From Crotophaga sulcirostris (taxonomy: Eukaryota; Chordata; Aves; Cuculiformes; Crotophagidae): a stretch of 64,000 nucleotides of DNA. Positions 38,487-50,470 of this stretch are shown in pieces (position 1 is the first letter of the stretch; each line of letters begins with the position of its first letter). The stretch spans positions 2,193,636 through 2,257,635 of the forward strand of contig VYZB01000036.1 in assembly GCA_013397455.1 (NCBI GenBank), given 5' to 3'. The position numbers and the translations under genes were made by a program. The notes under the pieces are model-generated. The model searched no databases. It was not told where the DNA came from and was given only the letters and a program-made list of their open reading frames with translations.

Positions 38487-39256
38487 NNNNNNNNNNNNNN
38501 NNNNNNNNNNNNNNNNNNNNNNNNNNNNNNNNNNNNNNNNNNNNNNNNNNNNNNNNNNNNNNNNNNNNNNNNNNNNNNNNNNNNNNNNNNNNNNNNNNNN
38601 NNNNNNNNNNNNNNNNNNNNNNNNNNNNNNNNNNNNNNNNNNNNNNNNNNNNNNNNNNNNNNNNNNNNNNNNNNNNNNNNNNNNNNNNNNNNNNNNNNNN
38701 NNNNNNNNNNNNNNNNNNNNNNNNNNNNNNNNNNNNNNNNNNNNNNNNNNNNNNNNNNNNNNNNNNNNNNNNNNNNNNNNNNNNNNNNNNNNNNNNNNNN
38801 NNNNNNNNNNNNNNNNNNNNNNNNNNNNNNNNNNNNNNNNNNNNNNNNNNNNNNNNNNNNNNNNNNNNNNNNNNNNNNNNNNNNNNNNNNNNNNNNNNNN
38901 NNNNNNNNNNNNNNNNNNNNNNNNNNNNNNNNNNNNNNNNNNNNNNNNNNNNNNNNNNNNNNNNNNNNNNNNNNNNNNNNNNNNNNNNNNNNNNNNNNNN
39001 NNNNNNNNNNNNNNNNNNNNNNNNNNNNNNNNNNNNNNNNNNNNNNNNNNNNNNNNNNNNNNNNNNNNNNNNNNNNNNNNNNNNNNNNNNNNNNNNNNNN
39101 NNNNNNNNNNNNNNNNNNNNNNNNNNNNNNNNNNNNNNNNNNNNNNNNNNNNNNNNNNNNNNNNNNNNNNNNNNNNNNNNNNNNNNNNNNNNNNNNNNNN
39201 NNNNNNNNNNNNNNNNNNNNNNNNNNNNNNNNNNNNNNNNNNNNNNNNNNNNNNNN
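38487..39256. other. Assembly gap (770 Ns)
   Basis: A run of undetermined bases. The right edge opens directly into the reverse transcriptase part of a CR1 LINE, so the missing sequence probably includes more of that element. Open frames called across it are artefacts. Confidence 0.99.
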
Positions 39257-39793
39257 CTCCGCTCTCGTGAGACCCCACCTGGAGTCCCGTGTCCAGTTCT
39301 GCAATCCCCAACATAAGAAAGATATGGAACTGTTGGAGCGGGTCCAGAGGAGGCTACGAAGATGATCAGAGGGCTGGAGCACCTCTGCTGTGGGGACGGG
39401 CTGGGAGAGTTGGGCTTGTCCAGCCTGGAGAAGAGAAGTCCTGGGGAGACCCTATAGAGGCCTTCCAGTGCCTGAAGGGGCTACAGGAAAGCTGGGGAGG
39501 GACTTTCTACAAGGACTTGTAGCAATAAGAAGAGGGAGAATGGCTTTAAACTGGAAGGGGGGAGATTTAGATGAGACATTAGGAAGAAATTCTTCACAAT
39601 AAGGGTGGTGAGGCCCTGGCACAGGCTGCCCAGGGAAGCTGTGGGTGCCCCCTCCCTGGAGGTGTTCAAGGCCAGGTTGGATGGGGCCTGGAGCAGCCTG
39701 GGCTGGTGGGAGGTGTCCCTGCCCATGGCAGGGGAGGTGGAACTGAGTGGGCTTTAAGGTCCCTTCCAACCCAAACCTTTCTCTGATTCTGTG
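39257..39793 (+). mobile_element. CR1 LINE, end of ORF2 and 3' tail (plus strand)
   Basis: Translates at the start as SALVRPHLESRVQF then KKDMELLERVQRRLRR, the CR1 reverse transcriptase C-terminal signature, before a stop at 'aga tga'. Later blocks ctggcacaggctgcccaggg, ggaggtgttcaaggccaggt, ggtcccttccaacccaaacc and the terminal tctctgattctgtg are diagnostic of the avian CR1 3' end. Several frameshifts; not functional. It is among the better preserved copies here and is cut on the left by the assembly gap. Confidence 0.95.
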
Positions 39794-42774
39794 CCACCGC
39801 TGAGCACGCAGGAAGGCCGCTGTCACTGCCGAGTGTGCAGGGCCCTCGCTCACTCCCCCTGCCCAGGGTCTCAGGAAGGGAACAGGAAAGATAATTTCCC
39901 GGTGCTCTCCCTCGGGAAGAGCAGCTTCACTGGCACTATCTGACCCCAAATGGGACAATGGATTAGCAACAATAGAATATTTCTTCTTCATGCACTTTAA
40001 AGGCCAGGATTTCCAGTTCCCACAAGGCCTCTAATGAGCTGGAGCCTCTCAGAGAAGGCTGCTTTGACCTTTCCTGTTTCCCCATTTCTCCAGTGTTTCC
40101 AGAGGAAGCCCCTAAAATACAGTTATGCCTCCATCAGCCAGTCCAGAAGGGCTACCGCTCCCAGGAACCTCCCACAGAGGCCGTTGGGAAAGCCCAGGTG
40201 CCATTTAATGAGGCCATGGCATCAGTAACATTTCTTCAGTGACACTTTCCACAGGCCTTCTCTTTAGGAACAGTCCACCCACCTCTCTGCATGGTTCTGC
40301 AGCATTTGGGGCCTGAACACCACTCAGCGAGTGGTACCAGCCCTGGGATCATAAAAAGAAGACATTAATTTGTGCGGTTTTGCACTGTATTAAAAAAAAA
40401 ATAAAATTAACTGGGAGATTTCTGCTGCAATTAATTAAAGAAACAGCATATATCCCAGCATCATCCATGCTGCCAGTAACCTCCAGCCTGGCCACGACCA
40501 TTGAACTGAGACCGTGAGGCCATGTTATCTGTTCCTCTGTGTGACAGGTTAATTCTACAATTCATTATTTTCATGGGCAATAAATTTCACAAGGAAGCTC
40601 GTTTCTTAGTAACACACGGAAATATTTCTGCTCACTTTTGCCTTCACCTAAATGATATGGCTGTTGTGCGTCAAGCGCTGATAAACCCCTTGTCCATACT
40701 CAGGGCTGTATTGGGGTTTATAAACAATTCTGGTGAAATTTTTGCAACACAATTGCAACCTGCTTGTCCTGGCACATCTTTAGAAGGCAAGTCTTCCCTA
40801 GAAGTTATTTTACAACTCTATTAAGAGCTATACTCTGAATAAATGATCTGAGTAGTTGCGAACCTTTTACTGAAATGGTGTATATAGCAATTACATTATA
40901 TAAACCCAGAGTGGCAAAGGAGTGAAATGAAGATGGTGTTAATGTCTTGACAATCCTACTTTACACAGAAACTCATGTGTTAAGAGCATTTCATCCGTAT
41001 GATTTTTAAGGTGAGAACATGCGCCTGGCAAAACCATTTTTTCTTCGAATTATTCAGGTAGAACATCTATTAAATAGATGTTGATTATGATCTTAACGTT
41101 ACTCTGTGTAGAGGCATTTAATTCACAGTTTAAATTTCAATAGACTTATGAGACATTATTTATTTAAATACTACAAGAGAAAGACGAGTTTTGCTGGGTT
41201 AAAATTCAGCTCGATGTGTTGAAGACAAGAGCTGTTGAGATCTTACTTTTGAAGTCCTGTATCTTTGTGTTATTTATTAACCCTCTGCTTCCCAAGTCAT
41301 TCATTAAAACAGACCAGCTCAGACGCTTTGTTGCTGGGCAACTGTGAGAAAGGTCAGCAGACTTTGTATGAATGATGATCTACGGAAGATCTCCAGGCAG
41401 GTTTCCTTCATGATATTGAATGCAATCTAATATGGCCAAGTACAGCCTGATGTCCTTTCTTGGGCATTTTTCAAGTGAAGCAAATGCCTGTGGTAATCAG
41501 CTAAACCATTTGCCCAAACCAAAAAAAAAAAAAAAAAAATAGCAAGGTTCACATTGGGTGATTCAAAGTGATAATTTTTTAAGTAGCAGAAATACTAGTG
41601 CTAACATAATAACTGTACTTCTAAAACAAATATAATTACTCCATCTCTTGCTATATTAACTGAAAATCACAGAGCTGTGCAAACAGCAATCCAGCATGTG
41701 AATAACAGGAAGAAAGAGTATTTCTTACAGAAACATGCAACTGGAGAATTAAGCGATTTGTCTATTACTTTGTCCACCTCTCTCATAGTACAAACAGTTC
41801 CCTTTGTATTCTGTATATTTGATTTCTAATTGTATACCATGCACAGTGCTATTCCACTTCAAAACTGAGCACTTAAAGGGATTAATGTTTGTTGATTGCT
41901 TTCATGAGATAATATAGCCTTGTTCTCCTCTGTGCTGTTTACCCATAATCTTTTATTTCCAAGGAGAAAATTCTGATTAGCCTTATGCTTTGAATAGCAG
42001 AATTATTTCCTAGAGTGTGACAATTGTGTAATCATTCAAATAAGCCAGTAAACAAGCCAGGACAAATTTATCCTCAGCATAACAATTCTGATTCAATTGA
42101 AATAAAAACAGTCATAAATTCAATCCACAATAACAGAGTAAAATGCCCTTGGGGGTTCAACGAGTGAAACCTCTCAGGCCGGAAATACCTGTTCTGGTTT
42201 CTTAACCAGATTAATGCATCAGCCTTGCAGAATATGTTGTGTGTTAAAATACAGCGACATGGACAGAGACCAATGAAACCAGCTCCCAAACAAGCTGAAA
42301 TTGCTTTTGTGAATACAAAGCATAATTAACGTTGTAGCTACTATAGGCGTCTGGGCTTGGAAGTATATTATGAAAGCTAGATTTCTAATAACTTTTTTTC
42401 AGAGATGAACTGAACCTTTAAGGCTTTTTAATTAAAATGGAAAAGATGCATGTAGCCTTTCAGAGAGACATGGGGAGGCTTGTACAACACTGAAGAAGTG
42501 GTAAGAATACAATTTCTGTTACTTGGTGGTTTATGTAACCACAAACTCATGGCCAACATGGCTTTAATATATTGCATGGTCAGAAGACAAAGAATGCACA
42601 ACATGCCCCAGAGCGCTCCTGCACCACTGTTCAGATGAAGAGTCTGTGGCCATACCTGGAATACCATCCATCATTTACTGCTACGTTCTTTGAAAAACTC
42701 TGAAAAATGTGAAAGGACTTCCAGAAGCACTTAGAAGAATGATTTGCAGTCCAGGGAACCTAGTAAAAGAACCT
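39794..42774. other. Intergenic block, no gene recognised
   Basis: Begins with a moderately GC-rich patch (39.8-40.3 kb), then becomes AT-rich. Contains a 19-A run (41521-41539) and a 9-bp palindrome with a 3-base loop (41062-41082). The A run has no recognisable retrocopy upstream. Open frames of up to 100 codons show no family. Confidence 0.5.
41521..41539 (+). repeat. Poly(A) run
   Basis: Nineteen consecutive A residues. Confidence 0.9.
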
Positions 42775-43030
42775 CAAACTATTAATATTTAGTTTGTTGA
42801 AGAGAAAGCTCATAGTTGATTCAATCGAAGTAACTGTTCAAGAGAAGATTTCTAATAATCAAAGCTGAAGGAAAGGAAAAGCAAAATGATTGTTTAGTGG
42901 GAAGCTAAGCCAAATAAAACCAGAACAGAAATAAGAACAACATTTTTCACACTGAGTATAATTAACTCCTCGAATGATCTACTCAGGGAGCAGGTGTTTT
43001 CTCCATCATTCTGAGTCTATCTGTGGCAGG
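42775..43030 (+). mobile_element. Ancient CR1-like LINE remnant (plus strand)
   Basis: Blocks in the right order: tagtttgttgaagagaaagc, agcaaaatgattgtttagtg, ccagaacagaaataagaaca, acatttttcacactgagta, taattaactcctcgaatga and tttctccatcattctg. They match an old CR1 C-terminal region (pattern: gaaataaggnnnacatttt, then taattaaccattggaac). Heavily mutated with no usable frame. Confidence 0.6.
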
Positions 43031-44501
43031 TATGAGCTTTGCACATTAATGTATGGAAAGAGACACACTGAGACCTGCTGAAAAATATTGCTGCAGCTTG
43101 TCCAAACAGTAAAAGTGCCAGCTCACCCAGATCCAGTGAGAAGAGCTCATGATTCTGCGGAGGACTGCCTGCTGGTGCGTACCAACACTCACACAAGTAG
43201 CCTATCTAGAAACTATTACAAAGTTTCCCATGGCTGGCACGCAACCAGGGAGCCGAGAGGAGGAAAAAGGCAACAAGTCTCTTAGATCTAAGGTCCTAGT
43301 ACTCTTCCACAGGACCAAGCAGGGTCCCAGGTGATCTAACAGCCAGCCTCAGCAGCCCATTTTGACTCCCTTCCTCCCATGGCAAGGCTTCAGCCTTCTG
43401 ACCAGCACAACCCTGATGACACATGACATGATCCTTCTCCACATAACTGCATTTCAGTTGCCTGCATATATTGCCTGGCCCAGGAGTCACTCTCTGACCA
43501 GCTGTCTCAGTGTAAGCCTGAAGGAAAACCTTTTCCACGTTCCTCAGACAAGGAGAGGATGTCCTGTGAACATCTGGTGGGACAAAGAGGCAATGTGTGG
43601 AAAGGGGGTATGGGGAGGAGTGTTACTTTGAATATGTGGTGGTGTTATGCTTGAGAGGTGTTGCTCTCAAGAGAATTGTACCGAGATGGAGAACATCTGT
43701 AACTGCAATACTGGACAGATGTGTTAACACTGTCTACTCCTACCTGTACTGCTTGTGTAGTCTACATAAAATAATCTCATTTATGCAGGAGGGGAGGTAA
43801 AAACTTAAAATTCTTAAAAAAAAGATCTCAGTGGATTCAAATGTTAGTCAGAAGCTCAAAAAAAGCACTGTATTTTACATCCTGTGTAAATTCAATGACA
43901 TTTCACCTCCTGCCCTGTCTTTTGAATCCATGATAGATATATTCTTTTACATTGCTTATTTTTGAAACATCAACTTTTAACATCTTCCTGTCATTTACAT
44001 ATTGATAATAATTCACTGTAGCTAAAATCCCAATGCCTGTGATAAAAAATGTTCTTCCATATATTATACTGCCAAAAGTGTCCATTAGTGAGAGACCTGA
44101 AACATATCACCCATTTCATTTTTCTGAGGAAAAAAAAAAAATGTTCTGTGCTCATTTCTCATTATAATTTTTATGTTCATTATTTTCTTAGGAAATTCTT
44201 TTTCCTCAGAAAGCAGACTGGATTAATTCCTCTTTCAGCATTCACAGGATGAACATTACAATGTCTTAGAATGGCAAAATAATTATGTCAGGCAGTGGTG
44301 GACTTTCCTAAAATTAATCCATCTATTTATCTATTTATCCAACACCAGCAAAGGCTTTCATGTATTATATTCAATACTGTGAGTCAAGCTTGTTCGGTGC
44401 TATGAAATTGTTAGGAAGGAGGGTCTCACCATGCAGAATGAACTGCCTGGCATGGATGCATGGGAGCCAGTCAAGAAGAGACTGGGTGATCCTCAGATGG
44501 G
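43031..44501. other. Intergenic block, no gene recognised
   Basis: AT-rich, with short chance open frames, an A run (about 44130-44142) and an ATCT/ATTT microsatellite (44320-44340). Confidence 0.5.
44320..44340 (+). repeat. (ATCT/ATTT)n microsatellite
   Basis: atctatttatctatttatc units. Confidence 0.65.
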
Positions 44502-45030
44502 TCATAGAATCATGGAATGGTTTGGGTTGGAAGGGACCTTAAAAATTATCCAGTTCCAACCTCCATGACATGGGCAGGGGCACCTTCCACTAGACCAAAG
44601 CCTCATCCGACCAGGCCTTGAACACTTCCAGGGATGGGGCATCCATGACTTCCCTGGGCAACTTGTGCCAGTGCCTCACCACACTCACAGTAAAAAATTG
44701 CTTCCTAATATATAATCTAAATCTACTCTCTTTCAGCTTAAAACTGTTACCACTCATGCTATTACTGCACTGCCTGATAAAGAGTACCTTCCCATCTTTC
44801 CTGTAGGCTCCCTTTAAGCACTGGAAGGCTGCTATAAGGTTTCCTGGGAGCCTTCTCTCCTCTAGGATAAACAAGCCCAATTCTCTCAGCCTATCCTCGT
44901 ATGGGAGGTTTTCCAGTCCTCTGAACATATTCAGGGCCCCCATCTGAACTGGCTGTAACAGATTCATATCCTTCCTGTGCTGAGGGCCCTGTGTCTCAAA
45001 ATCAAAACACCTTAGTACAGGGAGCACCAG
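44502..45030 (-). mobile_element. CR1 LINE, C-terminal ORF2 and 3' tail (minus strand)
   Basis: Read on the minus strand, 45027-44590 stays open for 145 codons and contains GPQHRKDMNLL, FRGLENLPYEDRLRELGLF, ILEERRLPGNLIAAF, RFRLYIRKQFFTVSVV and HKLPREVMDAPSLEVFK, all CR1 ORF2 C-terminal blocks. The 3' end is the + strand string tcatagaatcatggaatgg at 44502, then tttgggttggaagggacct. This long frame is a transposon remnant, not a host gene. Confidence 0.95.
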
Positions 45031-45131
45031 TCTGGAGGAGGTACCATGGACTGGTTTTACCAGAAGTCAGCCCTCATCCCCCATGTGAAGTTTACATCTA
45101 CCTACAACGTAATGCAGTTTAACTACTCAGA

Positions 45132-45225
45132 AGTGCTCAAGGTCAGTTTGCAGGGAGCTTTGAGCAAGCTTGTCTAGTGAAATCTGTCCCTGCTCAAGGC
45201 ATGGCTTATTATGGGGAAGGGTCAG
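45132..45225 (+). mobile_element. CR1 LINE 3' tail remnant (plus strand)
   Basis: agtgctcaaggtcagtttg, ggagctttgagcaagcttgt, ctagtgaaatctgtccctgc and tcaaggcatgg follow the CR1 tail order (gtgttcaaggccaggttgg, gctttgagcaacctggtc, tagtggaaggtgtccctgcc, catggcagg). It lies about 100 bases beyond the 5' edge of the minus-strand CR1. Confidence 0.65.
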
Positions 45226-47807
45226 TTTTACTGTGCCTGGTTTCTGTGTATGCTGTTCTTCTATAATTCTCTGTGTGTGTGCTTTTGCATACAACACAAT
45301 TTTACCTCTTCATGCAGATTTCCACCGTGATTTTAATTTTTCCTTGGCATAAGGTTCCAAAATCGACTCAGCAAAATAAGTTAAAATATAGTTTTTAATA
45401 TTATATCAAATATGTTCAACTTAAAATCAAAGGCTTAAATATTGCCAACAGAAGCAGCTAAAGACTCTCAAAATCACTGTGCAAATTCCAGTCTGACTGA
45501 GGTCAGTGGCAGTGGCCTTGATTTGTGCCTGAGTTAGTCCAGCTGCTGACTGAGTCCTTTGAATTGTGCCTTGGGCATGCTGTGCACTGGACAAGCTGCC
45601 TCTCCGTGCCTCTGCCCCTCCCAACACCGCCACCCCCCCCAGCCTCCCAGCCTCCCAGGACCTTCTGCAATTAGAGCAGCCAGACATCTGTGGGTGGTCA
45701 TCTGGAATCACTGCCCAGCAGTGCTATTGGGGGAGAAGGTCCCAGCTGCACCTCTGGAGAGTTTTCATGCACTTGGGGGGCAGGCTGGAGGTTCACTGCC
45801 ATCATATAACCTAGATGTGCCTTTCCTTGTCCTGACTGTGCCAGATGTGTGACTCCTGATGTGAACAAGGTGGGTTTCATACCTCATTACCAAGGGAAGG
45901 TCTATTAAACATTCATTTTTGTGTCTTACAAGGTGTCTAAGCTTACTTAGACAATTTAAAGAAATGGGTTTCCAAATTCCCAGCTAATCTATCCGAGACA
46001 GGGACCAATAGCTAAAATGTTGAAGTCTGCATAAATCATTTCTGTTTAACAAAAACATTTGATATGTTGTCAATTTAAGCTTTAGTATCTGCAAGTTATT
46101 TCAGCCAAGTCATCGTAGAAATAAGTGCCAAGAAATTTCTTTGGAAGGTAGCTGCTTTTTATAATAAGGCAACATTTACCTGGGGTTTATTTTTCTGAAT
46201 GTACAAAATTTCCCAAGCTGGGAAAATTGAGCCAAGAAAAAACCATCCAAGGACAGGCTAAGTCCATTAGGAACACCAACATAAAAACATGCTACCGAAA
46301 TGAATGCAGAGACATCTCTTCTTACCGATAAATATCAGTGTTTCATAAAGCACTCATAAACCCAGTGTGCTTTTAGGACAACTTTTTAGTTTCTTGGAAA
46401 CAAAAACCATTGCATCCTGCTGAAGAGCACATAAATAAGTAGGTAAATAAATAAAAATTATTCGATAATTAAATCATCCTATCTTTGCAGTGCTACATTA
46501 TCCTGCTGTTATCAGATTAAGACTGTTTTTTCTCCTAACTAATCAGATGGAGGGATTAAAACTTGCATATGCCAGTGAAACACAAAACAGCCAGAGGGAG
46601 AAAAGCCAGTTTGGTAGCACAGATGGCCTGTGAGATGGTGACATGCAGTGCTTTACTGCGACTGGGCAGAAGAGTGGCAGAACTTTGTCATGAAAATGGA
46701 TTGGCAGAAAGATACCATCAACAGCACTTTGACAGCCCCCAGAATCTGCTCTTCCTGCCTTCAGCTTTCCAGGACACAGGTTTTCCAGGAGGTTTTGTAT
46801 GAGGGCACAAGCAAGTGACACAGATGATGAACTTTGTGATGAACTGTCACAAACTGGAGTAGTTGTGATATGTTCTGTCGACGAGACTGCTCCCAAACAT
46901 GGCCATATGTGTGAGCAACTGCTGTGCCAACTTAATGAATGCCTTCCCCCATTCCTAACAATTTACAGCATTGCTGTGATACCCAGCTATTTAAATGCAC
47001 TTGCTGAAACCATTGCCTCTATTCAGTTTCCACATCAGAGTAATGCCCAGTGGTACCTTTTCCCTTCTGCATGGTTTGTGGTGCTCAGTGCAGTTCTGTG
47101 CCCCTGGAAAATCAACAGCAGATGTGCAAGGAGTATATATATTCAAAGGAGCTGCTACAGGCAGTTTCTGAATCACAGAGGATCAATATTAATTACATTT
47201 CATCACTTTGACACTGTACTGGGAGGAAAAACAGCTAAAAATAGCTCTATTTCCTCTGCTAGCGTTCTTCCCTCCTCTCAGTCTTTTCATTCCATTTCTT
47301 TTCCTTAAACTCCAGTTGTATACCTGGGACTAGCTGAGAGGTGTCCCAAAGCATGTTAAAAATAAAAAATTGACTTTATGCAGTTTTTGCCAGTTTTTGA
47401 TCCTTGACTAACCTGAGTGGAGTCCTGGCCCCTCTGCATCCCTGGGGCAGAGCAAAGACACCCAGGAACTGCCTCATTAGCAGCTATCTGAACTGTCTTT
47501 TTTTGCCCAACACACTCTGAAGATGTATCCTCTTTCTAGCATTAATTTCCAGAGCTACTTTTTTCCCTTCTGTCCTTTAATTATTTTTTTTCCTTACTTA
47601 GTTCTTCAGTTGGACCTTCTTTCTCTCATTCAAAATTATTTTTATTGTACACACGTGGTCATTCACTGCATATTGCAGAAATCTAATGTTTAGCACTGGC
47701 AGTCTTCCCACAGTTTCTCTCAGGTTTCTCCGTATTCAGTCTACAGAACTGCTTTCAGAATCATAAAGAAATGCTTTGGATGTTAACTTTATATTTTTTC
47801 TCATTTC
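45226..47807. other. Intergenic block, no gene recognised
   Basis: Includes a C-run and tandem agcctccc patch (45631-45658), an AAAT-type microsatellite (46431-46458), and the longest gap-free open frame of the window (169 codons, 46799-47308, +). That frame has no recognisable domain, no splice partner and an overlapping 117-codon frame on the other strand. Confidence 0.5.
46431..46458 (+). repeat. AAAT-type microsatellite
   Basis: Interrupted ataaataagtaggtaaataa units. Confidence 0.55.
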
Positions 47808-47872
47808 TTCACACAGTATAACACAGTATAACCAGGTTGGAAGAGACCTCTGAGATCATCAAGTCTCTTCTG
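47808..47872 (-). mobile_element. CR1-type LINE 3' tail remnant (minus strand)
   Basis: cacagtataacacagtataac, then aggttggaagagacctctg and agatcatcaagtc, correspond to the reverse complement of a CR1 3' end with its duplicated terminal octamer-like unit. Very short; the rest of the element is not visible. Confidence 0.65.
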
Positions 47873-50449
47873 TACAGTTCTTTGTACATAGTTCCTTCAT
47901 CCTGTGCATCTACAATCGAATCTTTAAAAATAGTTTCTTTTTGAGCTCTGAGACTTTTCAATGAGATGGGCTGAATTTTAAGTTTGCACTTTTCACCTTC
48001 CAGTTTCCAAATTATAATTTGACACAATGTTCACTGCTTCCTTAACAGTAAGGTATTGTCAGAGATATAGTCTAGAATTTTCATGAGTTTTGCATGAGAA
48101 GTCATTTTCCTTAAAACTGTTACTCATACTCTGTTTTCTTGGTCTTTATCTCCCTCCTCACAGATCTATTCCTTATTCTTCCTTTGGGTTGCTATTTAAT
48201 CCTCACTTGCACTTGCTACTGGCTCCTTTTCCCCCAGCTATTTAATTTCTGCTGGAGGAAGTTATTTCTGCTGAAAGTAGCCCTTCTCCTACATTAAAAG
48301 CAGCAGTCTCTTTTAATGGTTTAATTAAAATTGAACAATTCTGCCAACAGTGCTTAAGGTTTCTGCAAGGGGACATCTTGTGTCCCATGCAAGTGTGTTA
48401 ACTTGCTAGAAAAAATTTAAAAAAAAAAAGAGAAAAGGAAACCTCAGGTCTGACTCCTCCTTACTTCAGCAACACACATTTCAGTTGAATTACTCTTAGT
48501 TTGCATGAGGAAAAGCGAGAAGGATGTGGTCCTTGATGTGCCAGTAGAGCCTGTAGATCACCTGCACACACCAGGACTCATTTCTTGAGTACTGTAGTGG
48601 TAAGTAGTTTGAATTTCCAGAGAACCACTAAAATTCCTCTCCCTCCTCTTTCCTATTAGTCCTTGCTAACAAATGCATCCAGTCAGGAGTGCAGGAGCGG
48701 CTGTCCAGCTCTTCTACTACTATGGTGGCTACACTCAACCATAAGGAAAGCTTCAGCAATCAGGAGTCACCTTTTGTGTCAGAAATATTTCCTTGATTTT
48801 ACAGAGCAGTTATTTTGCCTGGGATGAATTTTGGTCCTTCATCAGTTTTCATTTAAAGGAGAAAAATCTGTTTTGATAAAAGGTAACATCCTGGAGAGTG
48901 CTGTATGACTTGTCTGAAGCAAATTAGTTTGCAATCAGACCAGGGCTGTGTAGCAGTGTGATTTTCCTCTGCAGTGAGCTGACTACAGCAAGTGCAACAA
49001 AAGCCAGGAGTAGCTGTTTAACATTGGCTACAGTGTGAGGAAGCAAAGGAAGTCGTGGGCTACAGCTCTAGAATCGATTAACAGACTGTCATTTCCCTCT
49101 CACCATGACCTGGCATAACTGAGTGGCTGCTGTTGCCATCACTATTTGCTTCCCACATACGTGGGAGAGCAGTAGGTCTGATTCTGTGTCTCACAGCAAA
49201 ATTTGTTTCTAGAACATCATTCCTTCATGTGCTTATGGTTCTTCAAATAAGAGCATCAATATCTGCATGAGCGCTATCACAACCTAAGAAGCATTGAAGT
49301 CAAAAGTATGTACATAATTAAGAACTGTAGCACTTGAAAGGAATAAATATATATTCTGAATTGGGGCCAAAGGCCAGAAATACATTATGTATAACAACCT
49401 AGCAAGGTGTAAGTTGAATGAGTAGATGTTTGGATATCACCTCTACGAAATTTTATGAGTATCAGGCAAGCTGACACTTGAGGTATAGAATGCAAGGCCT
49501 TTAAAAATGTGTAGAACTGGGATTTTTTTCCCCTGATTATTGTAACTCTTTTTTTTTCATAATATGTTTTAATGACATAGTTGTTTATTTGATCTTATTG
49601 CTTTCACTATACAAAAGCATGGTGTATTTTGGATTTGTATACGGAACAGCAGACATCTACAAGGGCTATGTAAAATGCAAATTACAGTGTTTTATATCAT
49701 TATTTTAAGGAACAAAACTAAATCAAAGTTAATTTTAAGGCTTCATCTTTAGTCTTACTGAGTTCATTCTTCTTCATTCTGCTAAAAATAAGTGACGGCA
49801 TGGCAAGTTTCCATATTTTGTGATTTGTGTTTCAGAATGTTCTCCAGATAGCAACCTTGGTTTGGCCATGAGCCAAACAAACCACTTTGTGCTTCCTTTA
49901 TTTCGTTCAGCCTTTTAAAAATGCTTTGCTTTTAAGTTTTCAGCCTAGAGCTGTAAAAAGGCAACTTGATACAATATAGATCTCAGGATGTGATGTGATT
50001 CATAGGAGATATACCAAAATTTAAAAGCACTATTCAGTCTGGAGCTTTAACAGCTTCAGTGTTTGAGCCCAAATAAATGGATCTTCCTCAAAGATGACTT
50101 AGCTTTAAAGGTGGAGAAGCAACTTTTTAAAGAGCACATGCCAAGCTGTATTTTCTTTCTCAATTTAGAGGTTAAGAGCAGCTCTGGTAGAAGCTCAGTG
50201 GGTGCTGATGGATGCTCCATCACAGAGAGGCAAGATGATACGAATCAACCAATTGACGGTACCTTGCCTCTGATGGGCAAGGACTCTCTCTGTCCTCTTA
50301 ATTGCATGGATTCCACTGAATTAAGAAGAAATTAGAAACTTTTGCCTTCCACAGATGAATTTTCAAACTGCAGAATTTCCCAGCACTGTCCCAAACTGCA
50401 CTCTGAGCCATTCCAAACATGCTCCTGTATCACAAGTTATTGACCACTG

Positions 50450-50470
50450 GCCTTTGATATTATCAAAGGC
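50450..50470. repeat. 10-bp palindrome with 1-base centre
   Basis: gcctttgata, one base, then tatcaaaggc: perfectly complementary arms. Confidence 0.9.

Noticed and set aside
38207..39382. Open frames of 278-391 codons
   Set aside because: They consist almost wholly of undetermined bases across the assembly gap.
41521..41539. A run as the tail of a processed retrocopy
   Set aside because: No gene-like sequence or poly(A) hexamer lies upstream and no target-site duplication was seen.
44590..45027. 145-codon minus-strand frame as a host gene
   Set aside because: Its sequence is CR1 ORF2 C-terminus, 5'-truncated and without catalytic domain.
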